A DNA stretch of 17,818 nt from NCBI GenBank assembly GCA_910586975.1, contig CAJUKX010000041.1, positions 1-17,818 of the forward strand, given 5' to 3'. Source of the DNA: an uncultured Muribaculaceae bacterium. Lineage in GTDB: Bacteria; Bacteroidota; Bacteroidia; Bacteroidales; Muribaculaceae. Under the pieces are notes generated by a model. It ran no database searches. It saw only the letters and a program-made list of their open reading frames with translations, and was not told the DNA's origin. The position numbers and the translations under genes were made by a program. This document shows, piece by piece, positions 7,406 through 14,067 of this stretch (the first letter of the stretch is position 1; each line of letters opens with the position of its first letter).

Positions 7406-7717
7406 CATCCCACATTCAGAGAGGAATATGGCGGAGTATCTGCCATTATTCCGCGTGAAATCTTCTTGTTAATACGAGACGGCGTCCAACCGATAAATAC
7501 CGAACCAAAACCGAACCAAAACCGAACCAAAACCGAACAGAAAAATCGAATTTTAGAATTGATAAAATCTAATCCGCAGGTTAGCAGGGTTGAGTTGTCT
7601 GTACAATTAGGATTGCATAAGAGCAGTGTGCAACGACGACTTGATTCTCTTGTAAAAGAAGGTAGATTGCGCCACATAGGCCCTACAAATGGCGGCTCAT
7701 GGGAGGTGATTGAATAG
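7394..7717 (+). pseudogene. Truncated C-terminal winged-helix fragment of an AlbA_2/ATP-binding-type protein
   Basis: An open frame (from 7346, nominal start TTG 7394) of about 107 codons that contains no ATG at all and runs straight out of a terminator hairpin, so it lacks its 5' part. The last 60 residues form a winged helix: NRILELIKSNPQVSRVELS, LGLHKSSVQRRLDSLVKEG, then GPTNGGSWEVIE. This end resembles the tail of the large Bacteroidetes proteins with an AlbA_2 DNA-binding plus GHKL-like ATP-binding region. Those proteins also carry a polar, repetitive linker before the helix-turn-helix, here TEPKPNQNRTKTEQ. The family assignment comes from memory of the pattern, without a search. The fragment is probably not translated. 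Confidence 0.65.
7501..7540 (+). repeat. 11-bp tandem repeat, about 3.6 copies
   Basis: CGAACCAAAAC occurs at 7501-7511, 7512-7522 and 7523-7533, followed by a partial copy to 7540. A decayed copy, CGATAAATAC, may precede it. The unit length is not a multiple of three, so gain or loss of one copy would shift the frame of the winged-helix fragment. Confidence 0.9.
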
Positions 7718-7790
7718 CTTTTCTACTGAATTTTCTGCAGATGATTTAACTCGGCTCCCAATTCTACTTCTAACATAACGTTACTATTGT

Positions 7791-7842
7791 AAACCTCAAC
7801 TCACTACACCGGAAGACTTCCGAGAGTGAGCTGAGTTTTTTT
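7791..7842 (+). terminator. Terminator hairpin, repeat copy 3
   Basis: The left arm AAACCTCAACTCACT (7791-7805) pairs with AGTGAGCTGAGTTT (7825-7838), with inner palindrome GGAAGACTTCC in the loop and seven Ts after. On the minus strand it lies directly after the stop codon of the small Cys-rich gene (7841-7843), so it may also end the GH115 transcript, although the minus-strand T tract is short. The gap 7718-7790 holds nothing else recognisable. Confidence 0.85.
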
Positions 7843-7996
7843 AGTTTTTACGTTTTTTCTTTTTATTACATGTATCGGCTATGGGGCAGTCGCAGCAGCC
7901 GGGGTCTTGTTTGCTGCGGCGTATATGCCGGATAATGCCGATTACTGCGGCTATCAGAATTATGGCTACTATAACGGCCTGAATTGTTTCGCTCAT
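7841..7996 (-). CDS. FeoB-associated Cys-rich membrane protein, 51 residues
   Basis: A very small gene: ATG at 7996 to TAA at 7841-7843. The protein starts MSETIQAVIVAIILIAAVIG, a single N-terminal membrane helix, followed by a basic stretch RHIRRSK. It then has the cluster PGCCDCPIADTC and ends in a Lys/Arg tail. The helix plus CxxC-like cluster is the pattern of the short proteins found next to feoB (iron(II) uptake), where the cysteines are thought to bind metal. No feoB is visible here. It lies 49 bases after the GH115 gene on the same strand and may share its transcript. The reverse-strand frame in this region is a shadow. Confidence 0.72.
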   Translation of the reverse strand: MSETIQAVIVAIILIAAVIGIIRHIRRSKQDPGCCDCPIADTCNKKKKRKN

Positions 7997-8013
7997 AACA
8001 GTTTCTTAGAATT

Positions 8014-8039
8014 GGAGGCCGTTGTGAAAAACGACCTCC
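8014..8039 (-). other. Intercistronic hairpin between GH115 gene and the small Cys-rich gene
   Basis: On the minus strand, GGAGGTCGTT and AACGGCCTCC form a ten-pair stem (one G-U) with a six-base loop. It starts 7 bases after the GH115 stop and ends 17 bases before the next ATG. No T run follows, so it is not a typical terminator. It could protect the 3' end of the GH115 message or modulate translation of the small gene. Confidence 0.5.
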
Positions 8040-8045
8040 GAACTT

Positions 8046-10580
8046 TTATTTCTCTACCACAGGTATCAGATAATGCCTGCGGTTGGGTTTATGGTCTATA
8101 CTCCACTGGTCTACTACTATGTGAGGGTCGAGCGCAGTGATTGTGAATGTATGTTTGCCCGGCGCGAGCGACGGCAGCTCAAGTTTGCGCAGAGCCTGGC
8201 CACGCAGAACATTCAGTTTCCAACGTTCTGAACGGAACGGTTCCTTGAGGTCGAATTCTACCGGAGCGCCGCCATCTACACTCACACTGTAGCGCACATT
8301 CCCGTTGTCGTTTGGCTGGGTAGGGACAAGTGCTGTAGTGAGTACGGGAGTCTTCACTGTATCAGCCAGTTCAAATTGGTAGGTAAGTGATGAGTTCTTG
8401 TCAAGCTCAACGGCGCGGTTGCTGTGGCCGAGCATATCTACAATACGGTTGTTGCCCTTTGAGGATACAAAATCGCAGGCATTTCCGGCAATCACACCAT
8501 CGGTTTTAAGAGCGTGCTTAGACCCGGCGTTGCCCTTGGCAAGATACTCTGCCACCTCGGCATCTGAGAGCAGTGTGGGCAACGAGGGCGCTGACATAGC
8601 CGGCAGATCGCGCGGACGCATATTCATCGAGTTCTTCCACTTGCCGCCACTCATGGTATTGTTGTAATAATCGGTGAGTTGACGTATATTCTGATAAGCG
8701 GCCTGACTCTTGGCTGCGGCCAGCTCCATACCGGACTTGTTTGCCGAGATATCTCCCCTTGTTCCACCCTTTGCAAATGAACGGGCACGCTGTGCTTCGA
8801 GCATTTTAACAGCATGGTTGGCAGCAGAAAGCACAGGATATTTCACAGCTGCGAAGTATGCATCGGCCAGTTGGGGATCAATAAGCTTTTCGGCTTCCTC
8901 TACGGCACTTGCCACCTCGCTGAAGTCTTCCATATAACGATCGGCCTCGCTGCCAAACTCGCTGAAACTGAATTCGGTATCTGTCACGGGGCTTAGACCG
9001 CGATTGTAATATCTCTTGTCAAGTTCAACCTGAGTCCAACCCATGAATTCAGGGCGGCGCTTACCGCTGAGGTTATAGAACTTGCGCATCGCCGGATAAA
9101 GCTTGTCGGCGGCGGCCTTGCCAAAGTTTACGGTCAACCAATCCTGCAGGTGTTTACCTACGTTTTCAGATTCCACACCGTCGATATTCCAAGCCATGTC
9201 GAGGAATAGTTCGAGGTCGTAAGCTGCAACCTTGGGGTCATGCACGTTGGCAATCCACAGCTTGCGCACGTTGTGGTCGTAGGCATTGCGCATCTCGTTA
9301 TATATGAGGCCGGGCTGGGTAGTTGTCAGCCAAAGATAATCATGCGGACGGCCCCAGTAGCTCAGATGATAGTAGACACCGGCTCCACCGGGGCGTTTCT
9401 GTTCTTGCTCGTTTGACAGTCGGGTTATATATCCGTAGTTGTCGTCGCACCACATCAGAGTGACGTATTCGGGCACTTTCAAACCCTTCTCGTAAAGTTC
9501 GAGAACCTCCTTGTAAGGTACGAACACCTGCATCTGACGGGCAGGGTCGCCTATATGCTCGCGTATGAGTGTCTGCTGGTCGTCTATCACCTGCTGCAGG
9601 GCGTCGAACTTCTCCTGCGGAGTCTTCACACCCTCCATCGAGCCGTCGTGAATGCCACGCATGCCTATGGTGAACATATTGCCGCCACTTGAATTCTTCA
9701 CTTCATCAAGTCGTTCGGCCCAATAATTCTTTACGGCGTCCTTATTTGTAATGTAGTTATAGGCACCACGCTTTTTCACATCCCACTCGCCCACGTTGTT
9801 GCGGAGCAAGGGTTCGCAATGCGATGAGCCTACAGCTATACCGCAACTGTCGGCTACCAATTTATTATCGGGATTCTTGAAAAAAGCCTCTGTGCCTTCG
9901 TGCATGGCAGGCCATACGGCGTTGGCGCGCAGACGCATCAGCAGCTTGAATATTTCCTTGTTTGTACGCGGTCCTATAACTCCGAATTTGCCTTTTTCGA
10001 AATTGGTATAACTCCAGGGGCGCGATGACCAGTCTTCGTCGTTGAGAAAAATGCCGCGGTATTCAACCGATGCACCCTGTGTGGTGCTGTAATCGTCGGG
10101 CAACTCGAGTTTCGACTTTTTCTGCGGCTTCACATCGCCCCACCATATCCAAGGGCTCACACCGGCCTTGCGCGACAGTTCGAGCAGGCCGTATGCCGTA
10201 CCGCGGCCATTAGCTCCGGTCACGTATATCTTGCCGTTATTTACAGTAATATTGAATCCGTCGGTAAGAGCTGCAACTTCATCCACCGGCACCCCTATCT
10301 TAGTGAGTTTGTTCTTCTGCGACTTTGAGGCACGGTCGAGCTGAGTGAGCACTATAGTAGAATTCGAAACCTTGGCTCTGCGGGCAGTGTGGCCTGTAAC
10401 TTCTTCCATATCCGAGGCAAACATGTCCATCGCGGTTCCTACCACGAGGTCGTATTTAGTGTCGGTCGAATAAGTTACCGGGGCTGAGCCGTCGTACCAC
10501 ACCATATCGGCCATCGACATCATAGGGCAGGCCGACAATAAGAGTGCTGCAACACAGGATTTGATTTTACTATTGTTCAT
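8046..10580 (-). CDS. GH115 xylan alpha-1,2-glucuronidase, secreted
   Basis: Removes (4-O-methyl-)glucuronic acid side chains from xylan, including from internal positions, by family knowledge. The protein is 844 residues from the ATG at 10580. That start is preferred over 10622 because it begins a signal peptide (MNNSKIKSCVAALLLSACPMMSMA) and leaves room for the -7 box. The signal can be read as type I (cut after SMA) or as lipoprotein type (LSAC). Family stretches include VEYRGIFLNDEDW, SSHCEPLLRNNVGEWD, FTIGMRGIHDGSMEG, VTLMWCDDNYGYITRLS and YWGRPHDYLWL, followed by a helical region and a C-terminal beta domain (about 690-844). Length agrees with Bacteroides enzymes. It stands alone, with no SusC/SusD or other xylanase nearby in the window. 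Confidence 0.93.
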   Translation of the reverse strand: MNNSKIKSCVAALLLSACPMMSMADMVWYDGSAPVTYSTDTKYDLVVGTAMDMFASDMEEVTGHTARRAKVSNSTIVLTQLDRASKSQKNKLTKIGVPVDEVAALTDGFNITVNNGKIYVTGANGRGTAYGLLELSRKAGVSPWIWWGDVKPQKKSKLELPDDYSTTQGASVEYRGIFLNDEDWSSRPWSYTNFEKGKFGVIGPRTNKEIFKLLMRLRANAVWPAMHEGTEAFFKNPDNKLVADSCGIAVGSSHCEPLLRNNVGEWDVKKRGAYNYITNKDAVKNYWAERLDEVKNSSGGNMFTIGMRGIHDGSMEGVKTPQEKFDALQQVIDDQQTLIREHIGDPARQMQVFVPYKEVLELYEKGLKVPEYVTLMWCDDNYGYITRLSNEQEQKRPGGAGVYYHLSYWGRPHDYLWLTTTQPGLIYNEMRNAYDHNVRKLWIANVHDPKVAAYDLELFLDMAWNIDGVESENVGKHLQDWLTVNFGKAAADKLYPAMRKFYNLSGKRRPEFMGWTQVELDKRYYNRGLSPVTDTEFSFSEFGSEADRYMEDFSEVASAVEEAEKLIDPQLADAYFAAVKYPVLSAANHAVKMLEAQRARSFAKGGTRGDISANKSGMELAAAKSQAAYQNIRQLTDYYNNTMSGGKWKNSMNMRPRDLPAMSAPSLPTLLSDAEVAEYLAKGNAGSKHALKTDGVIAGNACDFVSSKGNNRIVDMLGHSNRAVELDKNSSLTYQFELADTVKTPVLTTALVPTQPNDNGNVRYSVSVDGGAPVEFDLKEPFRSERWKLNVLRGQALRKLELPSLAPGKHTFTITALDPHIVVDQWSIDHKPNRRHYLIPVVEK

Positions 10581-10619
10581 TAATCTATCGTGATTTAAGG
10601 TTTTTATTTGAATGTAGTG

Positions 10620-10627
10620 CAAAGTTA
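10620..10627 (-). promoter_or_regulatory. -7 box of the GH115 gene
   Basis: Read on the minus strand, TAACTTTG matches TAnnTTTG. Transcription would start near 10613, giving a leader of about 33 bases before the ATG at 10580. No convincing -33 box lies 19-22 bases upstream. The remaining intergenic stretch to 10843 is AT-rich and holds no other feature I can support, although a promoter for the plus-strand gene at 10844 must be there. Confidence 0.5.
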
Positions 10628-10843
10628 TCCATTATTTATGAGTTTTCATTGCACTGACTCAAGATTTATGTCGCAAAATTATTATACATATATCTAATGC
10701 AATTATATATAAATCCACATTTACCTGTAAATATGTACATGCCTTTACAAGCTAAATCCATTTATAGCAGTTTTGAATATTTTTCATGCACCGACCAAAC
10801 CAAAACAAATCTCGGTTTGTTAACAATTCATAATACATTCATC

Positions 10844-12022
10844 ATGAAATTCTCTTTGCCATTTGTTTCTTTTTTATTGTTATTGTCGCATTGTGCTTAT
10901 GCTCAAAGTTCGCTTAATGATCTTGCCACAAGGCTTGATTCTACCGAGTGTTACAGGGCAAGGGCTACCTACGAGGTGCTCTTGCCCAACGCTGAGCTAC
11001 CCGTGACATACAATTTAGACCTGATGAGTTATACCACCCGTACTGACTCTCTATCGCCCTGCGACTATATGGTGGGATGGCAACCCGTGCTCAAAGACAG
11101 CACTACGGCCTTAAACGGATTTGCGGCTTACTTCAGCGGCAATTTCTTCCGTTTTCAGGGTGGCAAACTCTCGGAGTATCATGTGGCGGAAAACTCAGCG
11201 CCATTCGCTCCAAGAGGTTCTTCAAACCTCGGCGTGCAGTTCAAGGAACAGTTTGCCGCCCTATTGCCTCAGCTCCTTTCAAAAGAAATTAAAACCATAG
11301 CCACCGACTCAACTTATAAATATACGTTTAATACCGACCGAAGCGGTTATATACTCAAAGGCTCGCGTGAGGTGCGGGGTTACACTACAGCTGAATTCAC
11401 CTATCGTTTCGATAAGCAGGGCATGCCTGTGGCCAAGGAGGTCACCACTAATCCCGGCCAGATGGGCGAGCAAATCATAACCGTGAACTATAAATCGGCA
11501 CCGGCCGGAGCCTCATGCTTCAATCTCACTGAGCAGAAGCTGATAGAGCTGTACCCCGACATATTTGAGAAATATCGCATGAATTCCTTCACCCTCGACA
11601 ACTTGCGTGGCGAGCCACTGCCGTCGTTCGCGGTAAATACGCTCAGCCGCAAGCGCTTCAGCCATGTGCGTGGCGAGGGACTCGACAACATAACCGTGAT
11701 TGCCGTGCTCGACAACTCGGTAGACGCCACGGCCGATGTGGTTTCAGACCTCAGAAAAGCAATGGATGCCCTGCCCTACTCTGCCACCCTGGTACTGGCA
11801 TTTGTCAACAAGGATATTGATTCGATAACCGAAACCGTCGAATCAGAACGCCCCGGCGAGATGGTACTTGTAAGCGCGCGGTCGCTGGCTCGCGACTGCG
11901 GAGTGGTTAACTTCCCCTCGATACTTTTCTGCCGTCCCGACGGCACCGTAGCCGACATTCACATAGGCCGCAACAATATGCTTCGTGACATTGTTATTCA
12001 GAAAGCCGCATTGGCAAGATAA
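10844..12022 (+). CDS. Periplasmic protein with a thioredoxin-like C-terminal domain lacking CxxC
   Basis: 392 residues from the ATG at 10844. That start begins a clean signal peptide (MKFSLPFVSFLLLLSHCAYAQ); the in-frame extension upstream to 10697 is AT-rich leader. The N-terminal part (about 22-235) is beta-rich and not assigned. The C-terminal part (about 240-392) resembles the TlpA/thioredoxin fold. It has an entry segment SFTLDNLRGEPLPSFAVNTL, a strand ITVIAVLDNSVDATADVV where the CxxC motif should be, and a cis-Pro region VVNFPSILFCRPDGTVADI. The catalytic cysteines are replaced, so it should not act as a thiol reductase by the normal route. It precedes tpx by 21 bases on the same strand. 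The fold call is inference; function unknown. Confidence 0.6.
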   Translation: MKFSLPFVSFLLLLSHCAYAQSSLNDLATRLDSTECYRARATYEVLLPNAELPVTYNLDLMSYTTRTDSLSPCDYMVGWQPVLKDSTTALNGFAAYFSGNFFRFQGGKLSEYHVAENSAPFAPRGSSNLGVQFKEQFAALLPQLLSKEIKTIATDSTYKYTFNTDRSGYILKGSREVRGYTTAEFTYRFDKQGMPVAKEVTTNPGQMGEQIITVNYKSAPAGASCFNLTEQKLIELYPDIFEKYRMNSFTLDNLRGEPLPSFAVNTLSRKRFSHVRGEGLDNITVIAVLDNSVDATADVVSDLRKAMDALPYSATLVLAFVNKDIDSITETVESERPGEMVLVSARSLARDCGVVNFPSILFCRPDGTVADIHIGRNNMLRDIVIQKAALAR

Positions 12023-12043
12023 AATACATTTTTTAATTAAATC

Positions 12044-12547
12044 ATGGAAACAGTATATTTCAAGGGCACACCCTTCCACACCTACGGAACTGTGCCCGAA
12101 GCAGGTAGCAAAGCTCCCGACTTCAAACTCGTGACAAAAGACCTTCAAGAAGTTACCCTGGCCGATTTTGCCGGCAAGAAGCTCGTACTCAATGTTTTCC
12201 CCAGCCTCGACACCCCTGTATGCGCTGCCTCAGTGCGCCGCTTCAATCAGGAAGCCGCCAAGCTCGACGACGTGGCCGTGCTTTGCGTTTCGATGGACCT
12301 CCCATTTGCCATGGCTCGCTTCTGCACTGTAGAAGGTCTCGACAAGGTGATGGCTGCATCTGCCTTCCGTTCGCCTGAATTTGCACACAACTACGGCCTG
12401 CAGATTATCGACGGTCCTCTGGCCGGACTGCTTGCGCGCTGCGTGCTCATCATCGACGAAAACGGCAAGGTAATCTACCGCGACCTCGTAAACGAAATCA
12501 CCAACGAACCCGATTACGAAGCTGCCATCAACACTCTCAAAGCCTGA
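12044..12547 (+). CDS. tpx: Thiol peroxidase (atypical 2-Cys peroxiredoxin)
   Basis: Reduces hydrogen peroxide and organic peroxides using thioredoxin. The protein has 167 residues, the normal Tpx length. Peroxidatic Cys60 lies in SLDTPVCAASVRRFN and resolving Cys94 in MARFCTVEGLD, matching the Cys pair of E. coli Tpx in position and spacing. The start METVYFKGTPFHTYG is typical of the family. It sits 21 bases after the thioredoxin-like protein and ends at a bidirectional terminator, so the two probably form a short operon. Confidence 0.96.
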   Translation: METVYFKGTPFHTYGTVPEAGSKAPDFKLVTKDLQEVTLADFAGKKLVLNVFPSLDTPVCAASVRRFNQEAAKLDDVAVLCVSMDLPFAMARFCTVEGLDKVMAASAFRSPEFAHNYGLQIIDGPLAGLLARCVLIIDENGKVIYRDLVNEITNEPDYEAAINTLKA

Positions 12548-12563
12548 CATAACCCAATGTCAT

Positions 12564-12605
12564 AAAAATTGCCCGAAGGCCTGCTGGCTTCCGGGCAATT
12601 TTTTA
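12564..12605. terminator. Bidirectional terminator between tpx and the DUF805 gene
   Basis: AATTGCCCG (12567-12575) pairs with the end of CCGGGCAATT (12591-12600), and the stem continues inward through AAG/CTT-type pairs. As run on the left and T run on the right fit termination of the two convergent genes. Confidence 0.88.
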
Positions 12606-12619
12606 TGAGTGTGGATAAA

Positions 12620-12997
12620 TTACATTACGTTGGGTTCGGGACCATACTGGTTGGGGTGCTCCTGGCTGGGCTGGATCATCCAGATAAGAAGAATGATTGC
12701 ACCTACAATGGGGATTAATGCGAGGAACAGCCACCAGCCGCTACGGCCTGTATCGTGAAGTCGGCGCACTGCCAGTCCGAGTCCGGGCAGAAGCAATGCA
12801 AGCGATACTACACCGCTCATTATCAACTCAACTGTTTGGCTGAAGCTGAATACCAAGCTTATCACTGCGCTGAGGATGAAGTTAAAAAGTACGAACCACC
12901 AGTATTCCGAGCGCGACGAGCGACCCTCGAAGTTACAGTAGTTCTGCTGCAGAGCCATCTTTACGGCTTCAACAAAAGTTACTTGTCTTTGATTCAT
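12620..12997 (-). CDS. DUF805 family membrane protein
   Basis: 125 residues with the DUF805 signatures: NFEGRSSRSEYWWFVLF near the N-terminus (about 22-38) and VRRLHDTGRSGWWLF around 77-91, framing three hydrophobic helices. The C-terminal tail is short and polar. The family occurs widely (E. coli YhaH/YhaI type) and has no firm function. It has its own consensus promoter and converges on tpx. Confidence 0.93.
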   Translation of the reverse strand: MNQRQVTFVEAVKMALQQNYCNFEGRSSRSEYWWFVLFNFILSAVISLVFSFSQTVELIMSGVVSLALLLPGLGLAVRRLHDTGRSGWWLFLALIPIVGAIILLIWMIQPSQEHPNQYGPEPNVM

Positions 12998-13025
12998 GTG
13001 TGTGAATTTTAATTTTTGATTATTG

Positions 13026-13057
13026 CAAATTTAGCCATTCCTCAGCATACAACCAAA
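13026..13057 (-). promoter_or_regulatory. Promoter of the DUF805 gene
   Basis: On the minus strand, TTTG (13054-13057), 20 bases, then TAAATTTG (13026-13033) give a textbook Bacteroidetes promoter. The predicted start near 13019 leaves a leader of about 20 bases. Confidence 0.75.
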
Positions 13058-13133
13058 TTTTAGCGCCCTAAGTTTAAAATTTTATCACGGAAAACCATGA
13101 TTTTTTAGTTAATTATACTTAATTACGTTAATT

Positions 13134-13168
13134 ATTGTTGTATAAACAATAGTTTAGCACTACATTTG
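13134..13168 (+). promoter_or_regulatory. Promoter of the 13198 membrane protein gene with an overlapping palindrome
   Basis: TACATTTG (13161-13168) is the -7 box. The -33 position, 20 bases upstream, reads GTTG (13137-13140) and lies inside the inverted repeat ATTGTT-GTATA-AACAAT (13134-13150). Three TTAATTA blocks (13109, 13119, 13128) precede it at about one-turn intervals. The palindrome could be an operator; no regulator gene is adjacent. Confidence 0.5.
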
Positions 13169-13197
13169 TTAAAAATCACAACCAAATCAAATACATT

Positions 13198-13800
13198 ATG
13201 AACATTTCTTTAGGACTGGTGCTGAATCAAACATTCAACACCGCAATCAAAAACATCCCCTCCATTTTGGGGGCTGCGCTGCTATGGGTAATCACTATAT
13301 GGGTTCCGTACATCAACGTTGGTACTACCATCGCTTTGTTCTACGGGATGCCTCTCGAACTCAGCCGCGGCAAAGTGATGAATCCCACAGCCATCTTCGA
13401 TGGTAAATATCGCAAATACATGGGCGAATTCTTCTCCTGTATCGGCCTGATGGGTCTGTCAATCATCCCGGCTCTGTTTTTCATGATAGTTCCGGCCATC
13501 ATCATAGGTATAGGCTGGACGTTTGCCCTGCTACTGCTGGTTGACCACGAGATGAATCCCGCCGAGGCAATGACCAAATCAACTCAATACACCTACGGAT
13601 ACAAGTGGATGATATTCTTCTCCACACTGGCTATATACATCATATATTTCGTAGGAGCCATGATACTGGGATGGATTGCCGGTGCTATCAATGTAGGCTT
13701 CATTTCATTCATTGTATTCCTTTTCATCATAGCTCTGGGTGCCACATTGAGTGTGGCTCTGCAAGGCGTGCTGTATCGTATGCTCGTTCTTAAGAATTAA
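13198..13800 (+). CDS. Polytopic membrane protein of unknown function
   Basis: I do not recognise a specific family. The protein has 200 residues, mostly hydrophobic, with about five or six membrane segments in three clusters (roughly 17-50, 76-112 and 133-192). These are separated by a polar loop PLELSRGKVMNPTAIFDGKY and a second loop DHEMNPAEAMTKSTQYTYG. The two 'NP-A' loops after hydrophobic pairs suggest an internal duplication, as in several small membrane families with a 'channel-like' or DUF975-type layout. There are no signal peptide or catalytic motifs. It is divergently transcribed from the DUF805 gene, also membrane-borne, and followed by the MITE-like element. Confidence 0.8.
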   Translation: MNISLGLVLNQTFNTAIKNIPSILGAALLWVITIWVPYINVGTTIALFYGMPLELSRGKVMNPTAIFDGKYRKYMGEFFSCIGLMGLSIIPALFFMIVPAIIIGIGWTFALLLLVDHEMNPAEAMTKSTQYTYGYKWMIFFSTLAIYIIYFVGAMILGWIAGAINVGFISFIVFLFIIALGATLSVALQGVLYRMLVLKN

Positions 13801-13811
13801 TCAAATCCTAT

Positions 13812-13976
13812 AAGAAACTGTTTAAATTTATTTGTCGCAGGATTTGAGAAGGATTGTCATTTGGATTTTTGATATTGATGATGGAGTTTAGTGGCTCCTA
13901 AATGACTGAATCCATATCTAAAATACATTGACAAGACTCTCAAAGACAAGATAAAATAAATTTTATACAGTTTCTT
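13812..13976. mobile_element. MITE-like palindromic element, 165 bp
   Basis: The ends are near-perfect inverted repeats. The left reads AAGAAACTGTTTAAATTTAT; the right, on the minus strand, reads AAGAAACTGTATAAAATTTA. Inner segments also pair imperfectly (GGATT-GTCATTT at about 13851-13862 with AAATGAC-TGAATCC at about 13900-13913), so the whole could fold into one long hairpin. It encodes nothing, and no clear target duplication flanks it. Bases 13813-13862 recur exactly, inverted, at 1-50, so it is a multi-copy element. It fills most of the gap between 13801 and 14067; the remainder is the promoter of the next operon. It might instead be the relic of an insertion sequence. Confidence 0.65.
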
Positions 13977-14027
13977 CCTCTGCGCGGCCCGGCTCAACAG
14001 TCGGGTCGCGTCACTTTTTTCGCCTAT

Positions 14028-14061
14028 TTTGCCGCTTGTTGGTGTTTTTTTTGTAATTTTG
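14028..14061 (+). promoter_or_regulatory. Promoter of the DUF4199-to-DUF6048 operon
   Basis: TTTG (14028-14031), 22 bases, then TAATTTTG (14054-14061). The -7 box ends six bases before the ATG at 14068, so the mRNA should have almost no leader. The same TAATTTTGCA-ATG arrangement is seen at the kinase gene at the window start. Confidence 0.65.
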
Positions 14062-14067
14062 CAGTCT

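Noticed and set aside
7336..7677. Minus-strand open frame of 113 codons over the winged-helix fragment
   Set aside because: Its composition (Phe/Trp/Gly run) comes from the tandem repeat read backwards. There is no promoter or family resemblance, and it conflicts with the clear winged-helix frame.
6509..7842. Three hairpin repeats as integron attC sites or a CRISPR array
   Set aside because: The arms read CCTCAAC/GTTGAGG, which do not fit the RYYYAAC and GTTRRRY core sites, and there is no integrase. Spacing of roughly 430 to 850 bases with genes between excludes CRISPR.
8046..10580. GH115 gene as part of a polysaccharide utilisation locus
   Set aside because: No SusC/SusD pair, other glycoside hydrolase or hybrid two-component regulator is seen on either side. 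The nearby LytTR pair belongs with the efflux operon.
1..13862. The 50-base inverted repeats as att sites of an integrative element
   Set aside because: They are inverted, not direct, and no integrase, relaxase or tRNA is present. The content between them is ordinary chromosomal genes.
13812..13976. Palindromic element as a simple terminator of the membrane protein gene
   Set aside because: The arms are separated by about 120 bases and there is no compact GC stem with T run. An exact half copy elsewhere points to a repeat element instead.
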